This document shows positions 34,295 through 42,934 of a DNA stretch of 64,000 nt, piece by piece (position 1 is the first letter of the stretch; each line of letters starts with the position of its first letter). Where the stretch lies: positions 1 through 64,000 of the forward strand of contig CAZWHY010000008.1 of NCBI GenBank assembly GCA_964633725.1. Direction: 5' to 3'. This stretch comes from Berkiella_A sp964633725. GTDB lineage: Bacteria; Pseudomonadota; Gammaproteobacteria; Berkiellales; Berkiellaceae. A model generated the notes under the pieces. The model did not search any database. It was not told the DNA's origin and worked only from the letters and a program-made list of their open reading frames with translations. The position numbers and the translations under genes are program-made.

Positions 34295-34716
34295 ACAGGA
34301 AATTCAAATCTATTGGTTTTGTTTTGACTCTGATTTTCGCTATTTTACCCGTATCTCCTATCTGGGCTGTTGAATCGTTGTTTGTTTTTCAAAATTCTGA
34401 GCAGCAAGTGGTATTTGATCAATTATCAAAAACATTACGCTGCGTCACATGTCCTAATCAAAGTTTAGCCGATTCGCATGCGCCCGTTGCAGAATCCATG
34501 CGCGAAGAAATTTATAATATGGTTCTAGAAGGGCAGAGTTCTGACCAAATTAGAGCATATTTTATTGCGCGCTATAGTGATTATGTCGTGTATCAACCGC
34601 CTTTGAATAATAAAACCTGGGTTTTGTGGTTTGGACCGTTTATTTTGCTTTGTGTGGGTGGTGGATTGTTAGCATTTCAACTTTTTAAGAGTAGAAAACA
34701 AAATGGCGTTGTTTGA
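34291..34716 (+). CDS. ccmH: Cytochrome c maturation protein CcmH (short form)
   Basis: 141 residues: signal peptide (LTLIFAILPVSPIWA), heme-lyase thiol motif LRCVTC followed by PNQSLADSHAPVAESMREEIYNMVLEGQS, the CcmH/CycL/NrfF domain, and a C-terminal membrane helix (WVLWFGPFILLCVGGGLLAF). The start ATG overlaps the ccmG stop by 4 nt, and its own end overlaps ccmI by 14 nt, so the block is one operon. Confidence 0.94.
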   Translation: MNRKFKSIGFVLTLIFAILPVSPIWAVESLFVFQNSEQQVVFDQLSKTLRCVTCPNQSLADSHAPVAESMREEIYNMVLEGQSSDQIRAYFIARYSDYVVYQPPLNNKTWVLWFGPFILLCVGGGLLAFQLFKSRKQNGVV

Positions 34717-35770
34717 GTATTACTTAATGTGGGGCGCTATGGGCGCCTTGAGTTTATATATGGCGATTACATTATTACTTTGTCGGGTTAATACGACGAA
34801 TCGTATCAAAAAATTTGTGACCTATCCTATTATAATATTTATTTTTGGTTTGGCTATAGGGGTATATTTTAAAACGGGCGCTTATAATGATGTGCGTGAT
34901 AAATTAGCGTTAGAACAAATCGATAAATCCATATCGTATTTGCATAAGCAAGAAAATTTAACCAAAGAAATCGTTGTGTCAGAGTTGGAAAAACTACAGC
35001 AGAATGTGCCTAAATCAGAGCGCACATGGGCTAAACTGGGAGACATGTACCAATCTTTGAGTTTGTTTGAGAAAGCAGAAAAAGCATTCAAACAAGCGAG
35101 GACGTACAATCAACAAGAGCCATATTACCCAGTGCAAGAAGCTTATTGTCAGGTGATGTTAAACAACGGCCAAATTTCAGCAGAGGTTGTGCAAGGCTTG
35201 AGCCAACTGCAAACTCAGCATCCGAATCACAAAGGCGTATTGAATTTATTAGCTTTGCATGCTTATCAACATCAAGATTATCAACTAGCGGCTCAAAATT
35301 GGACGCAAATTTTAAAAGCCTCGACAGATATCACCGCAGGTGAGAGACAAACGATCACCAAAGCCTTACAAGATGCCAATAGCCATTTGGGTAAGCTTAG
35401 TCTTAGTCAAGATTCAGATATATTTGCCTTGCAAGTGAAGGTGGATATAGCGCAATCTTTAAAAAACAAATTATCAGATGGGGATATTGTGTATGTATTT
35501 GCCAAACATGTACAAGGTCCGCCGATGCCCATAGCGGTTGTGAGGCAGCCGTTACAGAGCTTTCCGATACAAATTACATTGTCAGACAAAGATAATATGA
35601 TGGCAACCAACCCATTGAGCCAAGCAGAATCCGTGTTGATTGGGGCTCGTGTTTCAAAGAGTGGTCAGGCTATACCACAAGTGGGAGATTTGGAAGGATT
35701 TTCAGAGGTGGTTGTGTTAAAGCAAGCACCTGAATTAGTGACAGTGGAGATTAGTCGGGAGAGGGGCTAG
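34703..35770 (+). CDS. ccmI: Cytochrome c maturation protein CcmI (TPR)
   Basis: 355 residues. Two N-terminal membrane segments (AMGALSLYMAITLLL, YPIIIFIFGLAIGVYF), then TPR repeats (GDMYQSLSLFEKAEKAFKQAR, LLALHAYQHQDYQLAAQNW) and a beta-type C-terminal domain (DIVYVFAKHVQGPPMPIAVVRQPL). CcmI presents apocytochrome to CcmFH. The ccmABCDE genes are not adjacent, so the Ccm genes are split. A decayed second copy of its last ~29 codons lies at 37505-37591. Confidence 0.9.
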   Translation: MALFEYYLMWGAMGALSLYMAITLLLCRVNTTNRIKKFVTYPIIIFIFGLAIGVYFKTGAYNDVRDKLALEQIDKSISYLHKQENLTKEIVVSELEKLQQNVPKSERTWAKLGDMYQSLSLFEKAEKAFKQARTYNQQEPYYPVQEAYCQVMLNNGQISAEVVQGLSQLQTQHPNHKGVLNLLALHAYQHQDYQLAAQNWTQILKASTDITAGERQTITKALQDANSHLGKLSLSQDSDIFALQVKVDIAQSLKNKLSDGDIVYVFAKHVQGPPMPIAVVRQPLQSFPIQITLSDKDNMMATNPLSQAESVLIGARVSKSGQAIPQVGDLEGFSEVVVLKQAPELVTVEISRERG

Positions 35771-35784
35771 CTTGATCATTGCCT

Positions 35785-35812
35785 GTAGTGGACAGCCTCT
35801 GTGCCGTCCCTA
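35785..35812. repeat. Degenerate copy of GGGACGGC hairpin repeat
   Basis: The stretch here matches the 17286-17313 hairpin over about 26 nt with a few substitutions (GTAGTGGACAGCC ... GTGCCGTCCCT). The stem has one mismatch. It lies directly after the ccmI stop, at the left border of the methyltransferase islet. Confidence 0.5.
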
Positions 35813-35874
35813 TAAATTAGGCATTATTTTCATTACAAGTTTAGAGACAAATTGACATTATTTTGAGGTTGTTC

Positions 35875-36747
35875 ATGTTAGAAATAAAAGGCATTTTTAA
35901 AAAATACAGTGTTTGGGTTTGTCTACTGTTATTGCTTGTTATGTTTAATACGGCTCATGCGCTTTCACATGTGGCATCTGTATATAAGCTAGATAGCATA
36001 TCAGAGGCTTATGATTTTCTAGGCGACAATACTTTAGGAATCATCGATTTAGATCGTACCTTTATAGAAAACAGATCTAATGTCAATCAACAAGCTGGAT
36101 TGTTAGAAAAACATGCCAAGTTGGTTGCCCTTTACGAATTTGAAATTCTTGGTAGGCATTATGTTGGTCTACCTGGGGTTTTTTCTCCAGTGATATTTTC
36201 AGGAGATGCTTATCTTCAAAGCAAAATACCTTTGCAAGAAAATATCACTTTTTTAGAAATTGGACCAGCGACTGGTTATTATGCGACTCATGTGGCACTT
36301 AATGGTGCAAAGCAGGTTGTCGCTTTAGATATAAGTGAAATCTCAGTTGAGAATACAAAGCAAAATGCTAAATTACATAATGTTGAGCATGTGGTTGATG
36401 CCAGAGTTTCAGATGTATTTAGTGCTTTAAAGCAAAATGAAAAATTTGATACTATATTTTGGGATATCCCACAAAGTCATACCGACAAAGAAGAACTTTC
36501 TATTTTAGAAAAAAGTGTATTTGATCCGAACCACCAGTTACTCCAAAAATTCTTGTCACAAGCTAAGAATTATTTAAATACTAATGGCAAAGTATATCTT
36601 ATTTATTCTAAAACACATGGGAATGAGGCTTTTTTTATCACTTGCACAGAGTTTTATAAATGGAATATATCTGAATTAGCTAATATAGGAGAAGAAGGCG
36701 AATTTTTAGCTTCTTTATATGAGTTAACGCCTAAAATAGTATCATAA
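35875..36747 (+). CDS. Class I SAM methyltransferase with N-terminal signal sequence
   Basis: 290 residues. A basic start and strong hydrophobic stretch (WVCLLLLLVMFNTAHA, ending in an AHA-like cleavage site near residue 30) precede a Rossmann methyltransferase domain: motif I FLEIGPATGYYATHVA, acidic VVALDIS, and FDTIFWDIPQSH in the place of the N/DPPY-type motif of HemK/PrmA relatives. The ATG at 35875 has GAGG 6 nt upstream. The stop overlaps the next methyltransferase ATG (TAATG). Target unknown; a signal sequence on such an enzyme is unusual. Confidence 0.8.
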   Translation: MLEIKGIFKKYSVWVCLLLLLVMFNTAHALSHVASVYKLDSISEAYDFLGDNTLGIIDLDRTFIENRSNVNQQAGLLEKHAKLVALYEFEILGRHYVGLPGVFSPVIFSGDAYLQSKIPLQENITFLEIGPATGYYATHVALNGAKQVVALDISEISVENTKQNAKLHNVEHVVDARVSDVFSALKQNEKFDTIFWDIPQSHTDKEELSILEKSVFDPNHQLLQKFLSQAKNYLNTNGKVYLIYSKTHGNEAFFITCTEFYKWNISELANIGEEGEFLASLYELTPKIVS

Positions 36748-37490
36748 TGAATAAATCTAATTGTAAACAGGATGATATTTCTGAGCATATTGAGAAGGTT
36801 TTAGATATGCATCGAGAGCAGGTTGCTAGAGATAAAATATCTATTAATAAAATCGTTAATGTAAAGTATGAATTTAATAAACATCAAGAAAGGTTTTTTG
36901 ATCAACAAGCGCCCTGGTATATATCATCTGAAGCAGCACCCAATGAAATCAAGTTAAAGTTAGAAGGTATGTTTAAAGTACTGGGAAAGTATTGCGGTTC
37001 CTTCTTAAATGAAAAAATTAATGTATTAGATGTGGGCTGCGGGTCTGGTGTGTTGATACCCTTTATCAATAAAACTTTTGTCAATTCAAATATTCATGGG
37101 ATTGATTTATCACAAGTCCAGTTAAATAATTTGAAGGAACGACATCCAGACGTTGAGACACATCTTGGAGATATATCAGAGTTTAGTAGTGAAGACGATT
37201 TTCACTTGATTATCTGTAATGCATGTTTTGGGAATTTTTTTTCGCAACAAGACGGCATGAACAGAATGACAGAGATTTTAGCAGAAAATGGCTTTATTGT
37301 AATTAGTCACCCACTAGGTGCAAGTTTTGTTGCAAAGTTACATTCTCAAGACGCTAAAACTGTAGCTCACCACCTACCAGTTAGAGAAGATGAGATAGAT
37401 CAGCTTTGTTCTTCTAATGGTTTAACTGTTAGAGAATTTATTAATGAAGAACTATTTTATTTGCTTATATTACAAAAAAATCGCAAGTAA
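36747..37490 (+). CDS. Class I SAM methyltransferase
   Basis: 247 residues. Rossmann methyltransferase: motif I NVLDVGCGSGVLIPFI, HGIDLSQVQLNNLKERHPDVETHLGDISEF, FHLIICNACFGNFF and a late strand GFIVISHPLG. It belongs to the Methyltransf_11/25 type, acting on small molecules or lipids in relatives. Translationally coupled to the preceding methyltransferase (TAATG). No close functional family recognised. The two genes lie between two ccmI 3' ends. Confidence 0.82.
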   Translation: MNKSNCKQDDISEHIEKVLDMHREQVARDKISINKIVNVKYEFNKHQERFFDQQAPWYISSEAAPNEIKLKLEGMFKVLGKYCGSFLNEKINVLDVGCGSGVLIPFINKTFVNSNIHGIDLSQVQLNNLKERHPDVETHLGDISEFSSEDDFHLIICNACFGNFFSQQDGMNRMTEILAENGFIVISHPLGASFVAKLHSQDAKTVAHHLPVREDEIDQLCSSNGLTVREFINEELFYLLILQKNRK

Positions 37491-37504
37491 GTCTTTTTCT
37501 CGGA

Positions 37505-37591
37505 GTAGGAGATTTAGAAGGTTTTTCAGAAGTCGTAGTATTAAAGCAAGCACCTTGACTGGTGAAAGTCGAGATTAGTCAGGAGCGATAG
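37505..37591 (+). pseudogene. Remnant of a second ccmI 3' end
   Basis: Aligns codon by codon with the end of ccmI (35681-35770): the first 17 codons encode the same VGDLEGFSEVVVLKQAP, with seven silent and no replacement changes, then a TGA replaces the GAA codon, and the rest (VEIS.ER stop) still matches. Homology begins abruptly at about 37505. Silent-only divergence shows it came from another functional ccmI allele rather than a fresh duplication of the local one. Confidence 0.85.
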
Positions 37592-37689
37592 GATTTTTTA
37601 ATTCCCGGTATATTTATGCTGAAAATTTGGGAACAATATCAAGTTTGTTAAAGCATGAACTCTGCTACCGGCATTTTAGGAGAATAGTA

Positions 37690-40623
37690 ATGGCTTTGGT
37701 CGGTGTTGGTAAAAAGAAAGAAGCTCAAGAGAGTTCAACAGAAGAAAAGAAAGTTAAGCATTTTCGACTAGAATTTGGGAAGTTAAATACTTCGGATAAA
37801 GCGCCTATTTCCAGAAAACTCAGTGGGTTTTCCAGACTCAGTACTTATAGCAGACAAGACTCACCGCATTCGCCGCACTCACCATACTTTAAAACACCTA
37901 GCTTATCTAGCTCAAGCCCATCTAGTTCATCGCTCGCCAATTCATCATCAGGATGCCAAATTAGTTTTGTAGCTCCAGATTTTGCGGAGATAGATGAGAC
38001 AATAAATGAATATGATTTTCAGCCATCATTAGATTCGGATATTTGGGATTTTCAAAAGTGTAAAGAATACTTGAGCAAAATAAATAGCAATGAAACTATA
38101 ACGAATGAATCAATATTTAAGCAAGCATTATTATCGGTTGAAAGACTTATGGCGGTTGGTTCTGGCTTTGAATTGTCAGGTATTCAGATCACCATATATT
38201 CACTATTAAAAAAGACAAAAGTCGACGCTTCATTATTAGGTTTTATCGAAAACACATTGTCACTAAAATCAAAAAATTTTATATTTGAGATCTTGATGTG
38301 TTTTTATGGCGAGAAATATATAGAGGTTTCTTTAGAGGAGAGAGAAAGAAATCGAGCTATAGAGGAACATGGTCGTCAAATTGATAGTGTTTTTTGCAAA
38401 CATCCTGCTTTGAGGAAAAAAGGAAAAGGTAAAGAAATCAAGGAAGAAGGTAAAGAAATCAAGGAAGATAGGACGCTTAAGAATAGGCTAATGGATATTT
38501 GTAATATGTCGAGTGAATCTGAGATATTGTCTAAAAAAGCTTGTCCCAAAAAACTTCAGCATGCAATTTTTGCTTTATTTGTTCAGTATAAGCCGATAGA
38601 CATATTGCGGCAGTTGGCTGAAATGTATGATGATCTTTCTACTTTAGGTATTGTTCGTTCAAATTATGTTGTCAAGTTTATACTGCATCTGGATAGTCGC
38701 GATCGATTGTTTTATTTTGATGATTTTAAAAACATACTAGGAAGGGTCGTCGATGAAAATAAATCTTATTTAGGGGCGCTGGAAGGCGAAAAATTAAATG
38801 TTGCTTTGTATGGGATCCTTAAAGAAAAAAACATACGGTATAGCAATGTGGTTCTCCATAATGTAAATCTTATTAGGCAGTGGGTGCAATCACCAGTGTT
38901 TTTAAACTCCTGCAGGGCGCAGTTTCCAGAGCAGGTAACAACTGTAATTGAACATTTTATTGATGTAATTGCTTCACCAGGTACAGAAGCAAAAACAAGA
39001 CGCAACATGCTTAAGGAACTTGCCAAAGAATTCCAAGAGGCATCTTTATATTATTATCATCAGATCCATCCATTAGATTTTTTTGATCCTGAGATTAAGA
39101 AAGATCAATTTTCGTTTTATTTTCGTGAGGGTGAAACATTTAATAGAATAAAAGATTATGTGGTTAATAAAATACTATCTGAAAAATCTCATCAAGAAAG
39201 AGCATATACGATTGCCGCATTTGTGGATCTTGCGAAGTTATTGAGTGATACAGGAGAACTACGTTCATCCATGGCTATTAACACAGCATTTTCTGATGTG
39301 TCAATTGATCGAATAAAATTAGCATTTAAGTTGTTGTCAGAGGAAACCAAATCAACTTTGGGAAAGCTTAACAAATTATTTAGCCATAAGAGTAATTTTA
39401 AAGCGTTGCGTAATGCATCAGATAAAGCTTCTATGCCTTTAACTTTTTTGCTGAAAAAAGATATAGTGATATTTGAGGGGGCTAATCCCGAGGAGGCTGG
39501 TGATGTTGTTTTAAAATTTTATAATAGTCAGAAAAAACTTTTCCATCAAGATTTTCCTTTTCCTGATTTACCTCTTTCATTACTTTTGAGTCTTGATAAT
39601 ACTCCACGTGATGAGGACTATTTCTATCTGAAATCGGAAAGCATATATCCCCACGCAATTACCATTGATGGTATTAATGATATTGAAGGCGTAAATAAAG
39701 TTTTAGAAGATGGGATAGAAATCTTAGAATGGACAGCCGATCTTTTTGTGAAAAAGGGAGAAATTTTAGCATTACAGAGCCTGATTTCAAAGGGAGAATC
39801 CTTGCGCGTTCCAGATGAAGAAATAATAAGTTGGCATAAAGATATAGACCGTTTGAGCGACGATCTGAAAGTGCTGGAAAGCGCTATAAAGGAATTTGAG
39901 AAAAGTCATGAAAAAAATACTATAGAAAAAAATATTTTTTTCATAATCAGAATCAAGCATGAAAAAATAATATACGAGAACCCTGAGAGCTTATCGAAGC
40001 TAAAAGAAATTACATTTTCTTATTCGGAGGAAGCAAAAGTAAAAAAGAGCAATATTTGCTTGTTAAAAGATCAAGTGAAGGCATTAGAATCAAAAAAAGA
40101 GGAGTTTTTGCTCGGGCTCAAGAAAAAAAATGGTAAAAAGAAGGAGAATGAGGATTTTTTGAATTACTTAAATCCACAAATCATTGATGCAAAATCTCAA
40201 CTAAAGAAGACAAAGTCACAGCTCTCTAGTTTGCAAAGGGCTTTGGAAGTTTCAAATACCTGTTACAAGCTTTGTTCTCGTGCCATTCGGGCAATGAATT
40301 ATATAAAACAAAACCAATCAGCAGAAACTAAAGTGATAACAGCGGCAAGAGAGGGGGGGCAGAATTCACGGTTGTCTAAAAATTTATCTAATAAATGTCT
40401 GAAATTACCCTCACTAAGTTCACTTCCACTAGAGTCACAACCACTAGAGCTTAGAAAAACAAGAATATCACGTACAACTACAATGATTCCAAAATATGAA
40501 GATACTAGCCCAGCTATGAGCCCCATGGTGCCTCTTTTTCTTATGACTGTGGAAAAAAGTGGACGTGGTTCTGATGAACGGAGCTCAGAAAAAAGCACTA
40601 TAACAAGAACAAAGCCAAAATAA
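37690..40623 (+). CDS. RasGEF-domain protein, eukaryotic-like (putative effector)
   Basis: 977 residues from ATG 37690 (AGGAG 7 nt upstream; a TTG at 37627 would add 21). The N-terminus is Ser/Pro-rich (residues ~35-90). Residues ~295-435 resemble a RasGEF N-terminal (REM) module (VVLHNVNLIRQWVQSPVFL), followed by a Cdc25/RasGEF catalytic domain at ~440-620: ASLYYYHQIHPLDFFD, FNRIKDYVVNKIL, RAYTIAAFVDLAKLL, ELRSSMAINTAFSDVSIDRIKLAF, and a MPLTFLLKKDIVIFEGANPE end. Then a long charged coiled coil (~725-865) and Ser/Thr/Arg-rich tail. It probably activates a host Ras-like GTPase; no such bacterial target is known. Confidence 0.75.
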   Translation: MALVGVGKKKEAQESSTEEKKVKHFRLEFGKLNTSDKAPISRKLSGFSRLSTYSRQDSPHSPHSPYFKTPSLSSSSPSSSSLANSSSGCQISFVAPDFAEIDETINEYDFQPSLDSDIWDFQKCKEYLSKINSNETITNESIFKQALLSVERLMAVGSGFELSGIQITIYSLLKKTKVDASLLGFIENTLSLKSKNFIFEILMCFYGEKYIEVSLEERERNRAIEEHGRQIDSVFCKHPALRKKGKGKEIKEEGKEIKEDRTLKNRLMDICNMSSESEILSKKACPKKLQHAIFALFVQYKPIDILRQLAEMYDDLSTLGIVRSNYVVKFILHLDSRDRLFYFDDFKNILGRVVDENKSYLGALEGEKLNVALYGILKEKNIRYSNVVLHNVNLIRQWVQSPVFLNSCRAQFPEQVTTVIEHFIDVIASPGTEAKTRRNMLKELAKEFQEASLYYYHQIHPLDFFDPEIKKDQFSFYFREGETFNRIKDYVVNKILSEKSHQERAYTIAAFVDLAKLLSDTGELRSSMAINTAFSDVSIDRIKLAFKLLSEETKSTLGKLNKLFSHKSNFKALRNASDKASMPLTFLLKKDIVIFEGANPEEAGDVVLKFYNSQKKLFHQDFPFPDLPLSLLLSLDNTPRDEDYFYLKSESIYPHAITIDGINDIEGVNKVLEDGIEILEWTADLFVKKGEILALQSLISKGESLRVPDEEIISWHKDIDRLSDDLKVLESAIKEFEKSHEKNTIEKNIFFIIRIKHEKIIYENPESLSKLKEITFSYSEEAKVKKSNICLLKDQVKALESKKEEFLLGLKKKNGKKKENEDFLNYLNPQIIDAKSQLKKTKSQLSSLQRALEVSNTCYKLCSRAIRAMNYIKQNQSAETKVITAAREGGQNSRLSKNLSNKCLKLPSLSSLPLESQPLELRKTRISRTTTMIPKYEDTSPAMSPMVPLFLMTVEKSGRGSDERSSEKSTITRTKPK

Positions 40624-40731
40624 ATTGATTTTAATGATGAAGCGTTAAAATTAATTTCAAACAGGGGCGTATTTTTCGAAAGAGAAGAAAGTGGGATAGC
40701 GTGTGCCACCCCATAATATCAGGTTAGCAAT

Positions 40732-41328
40732 TTAGACTTCTTTAAACTGTAGTTCAGTAATAAGCATTCCAGCAGGGTGAACCAGCTCTGAAGCACGTTG
40801 TACTGTCATGGTGATGACAATATCGTGGTCTTTTTTGCCTTCCATATTTTCAATAGAAATTTTTAGTGGCACTTTAATCATCCAAGCATAGAGGCCATTC
40901 TTAGAGCCTTCTTTTAAGACCTTCGCTGAACCATTAGGCGATACGTATAATAAAGATTTATTTTGGACAATATTTTCTACCCACTTGGTTTTTTTAAGGA
41001 AGTTGGTATATTCTTGGAATGATTCTTTTGTGCAAAATTTTCTATTTTGTGTGATTTCTCGATGATATTGAATAAAATTCATATTGAACATGGACTCGAG
41101 CCTAGACATAGACTCTTGTATCGCGCCATTAGTCGATAGGTGTGGTAAATCTAAAGGTAATTTGCGAATGCGTTTGGGGACGCGTTCTTCTAGTAGTTTG
41201 ACCTGCTGTTCTAAGCCTTCTATACGTTCAACCATTTTAGCGGTATCGTGAGATTTTTCGGCTAATGCAGATGCGCAAAAAAGTGCAAAAGAAAGTGTGA
41301 GAATTGTTTTTAAAAATGAGTTTAGCAT
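40732..41328 (-). CDS. IcmL/DotI-like periplasmic protein
   Basis: 198 residues: signal peptide (ILTLSFALFCASALA), short coiled coil (MVERIEGLEQQVKLLEERV), then a domain like the periplasmic part of IcmL/DotI: NFIQYHREITQNRKFCTKESFQEYTNFLKKTKWVENIVQNK, YAWMIKVPLKISIENMEG and VITMTVQRASELVHPAGMLITELQF. IcmL/DotI is an inner-membrane component of Dot/Icm secretion; here the membrane anchor is replaced by a cleavable-looking signal, as in IcmL-like paralogs. ATG directly follows the stop of the gene before it (TAAATG). Confidence 0.7.
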   Translation of the reverse strand: MLNSFLKTILTLSFALFCASALAEKSHDTAKMVERIEGLEQQVKLLEERVPKRIRKLPLDLPHLSTNGAIQESMSRLESMFNMNFIQYHREITQNRKFCTKESFQEYTNFLKKTKWVENIVQNKSLLYVSPNGSAKVLKEGSKNGLYAWMIKVPLKISIENMEGKKDHDIVITMTVQRASELVHPAGMLITELQFKEV

Positions 41329-42021
41329 TTATACACCTAATTTGTAGTCTTCAAAAATAATATCGTCGATCAACATTTGGTCAGCAGAGTATTCAACGGA
41401 ACAGCGAGCCACTTTAACTTTCACATTTTTTTTGAGCGTTTGGAGTAATTTACCATTCGTATGACTTTGGATATATAGTGGCATTTCAATTTCCCAAGTA
41501 TAAATATCCCTTTTTTTGTTAGGGATATTGGGGTGCTCTACTTTTTCAATTTTTGTATCAACAACTACAGGAGGCGCCAAAAGGAGAGCGCTATTGGTGA
41601 GCTTTCGTGCTTTTGTATTATGGGTAATATCATTGTCGGATAAAAATTTTTGCAACTGTTTATACGCTTTGGGGCTATAAAACTCGGAGGCTTCAGACAG
41701 TACATGACGAAAACTTAAGTAGTCAAAGTTGAGCGCTTCGGTTACCCCCATTGTTGTATATTCTAATATATCATCAAATGAGGCATGTGCCTCAGAAAGC
41801 GGTATAATTTGGAGCAATACAATATTCTTATCCAAATGATTTAGTGCGTAGTTTAGTTTTGAAACAGACGACTCTAAGTTGTCTAACCTATAATCTAGCG
41901 TTTTAATATCACTGGGGACGGGGCTAAATTCGAAATCAATTGCTGGGGGGGCTGCATGAGCGGCGTGTCCTCCCAATAAGAATGAGCACAAAAGAGCAGT
42001 AAAAAATTTATTGATATTCAT
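41329..42021 (-). CDS. IcmL/DotI-like periplasmic protein, divergent paralog
   Basis: 230 residues from ATG 42021, giving a clean signal peptide (INKFFTALLCSFLLGGHAAHA); an earlier start at 42081 would put 20 residues in front. The rest mirrors the neighbour: a short helical region (LDYRLDNLESSVSKLNYALNHLD), LNFDYLSFRHVLSEASEFYSPKAYKQLQKFLSDNDI, IYTWEIEMPLYIQS and VKVKVARCSVEYSADQMLIDDIIFEDY. It is diverged from the copy at 40732-41328 but clearly the same fold. The two form an operon. Confidence 0.65.
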   Translation of the reverse strand: MNINKFFTALLCSFLLGGHAAHAAPPAIDFEFSPVPSDIKTLDYRLDNLESSVSKLNYALNHLDKNIVLLQIIPLSEAHASFDDILEYTTMGVTEALNFDYLSFRHVLSEASEFYSPKAYKQLQKFLSDNDITHNTKARKLTNSALLLAPPVVVDTKIEKVEHPNIPNKKRDIYTWEIEMPLYIQSHTNGKLLQTLKKNVKVKVARCSVEYSADQMLIDDIIFEDYKLGV

Positions 42022-42231
42022 AAGTAGGCTACTAATTATATAAACTCTTACTATTATCAGACGTACCGAAGAGTCGGTCAACTGATTTTGTAAGGCAAGG
42101 CGTTGAATTCTTCTGTTTTTGCTAAAATTAGTTGTTAACTAGCCAACTATTTTGTTGATCTATTAGTGAAAAATGATACAGTAGAGTATATAAATATATA
42201 GGGATCTCTTTACAGAGAGGTGGTGTCTTCA

Positions 42232-42909
42232 ATGCTCCCGTATAAGTTTGTTGACTTAACTCATATTATTCACCCTGATATTCCAACTTGGGATCAGATT
42301 TGTGGGTTTAGTATTACTCGAGATCAGGATTATGACAAAGGGTCTCTTGTGCATGCTATCTCTTGCCAAGCAGGTATTGGGACTCATATAGATGCGCCTA
42401 TGCATTTTGTGCCGGGTGCAAAAAGTGTGGCTGATATCCCCATTGAAGATTTAGTTCTGCCATTGGTCATTGTGGATGTCTCATCCAAAGCAGATGCTTC
42501 TTATCAAATCTGTGAAACAGATATTCGTGCATTCGAGCAAGCGAATGGTGAAATAGATGAAGGCTCATTTGTGATTGGTTTTACCGGTTGGGATCAATAT
42601 TGGGGAACAGCAAGCCAATATCGTAATCTAAATGAGCAGGGTGACCTAGAAATCCCAGGATTTTCTATTGACGCAGCGGAATATTTATTATCGAAGAATA
42701 TTGCCGGTATTGGGATTGATACCTTATCGCCAGATGGTGGGAATTTAGATTTTCCGGTACACCATTTGTTTTTAGGGGCGAATAAATTTATCGTTGAAAA
42801 TTTAGCCAATGTGGGGCAAGTGCCGGTAAAAGGTGCACATATCATGATTTTGCCAATGAAAATGCAGGATGTGAGTGAAGCCCCCGCCAGAGTCATTGCT
42901 TTAGTATAA
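42232..42909 (+). CDS. Cyclase-family metal-dependent hydrolase (KynB-like)
   Basis: About 225 residues of the PF04199 type: FVDLTHIIHPDIPTWDQI at the start and the metal motif GTHIDAPMHFVPGAKSVADIP (HxDxPxH), then GFTGWDQYW and IGIDTLSPDGG ... HHLFLGANKFIVENL. Members include kynurenine formamidase and isatin hydrolase; the substrate is not clear. ATG at 42232 is preferred (GAGAGG ~11 nt upstream); a GTG at 42220 lies too close to that site. Confidence 0.85.
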   Translation: MLPYKFVDLTHIIHPDIPTWDQICGFSITRDQDYDKGSLVHAISCQAGIGTHIDAPMHFVPGAKSVADIPIEDLVLPLVIVDVSSKADASYQICETDIRAFEQANGEIDEGSFVIGFTGWDQYWGTASQYRNLNEQGDLEIPGFSIDAAEYLLSKNIAGIGIDTLSPDGGNLDFPVHHLFLGANKFIVENLANVGQVPVKGAHIMILPMKMQDVSEAPARVIALV

Positions 42910-42934
42910 ACAAAAATAAGATCCGGAGTTTTTT

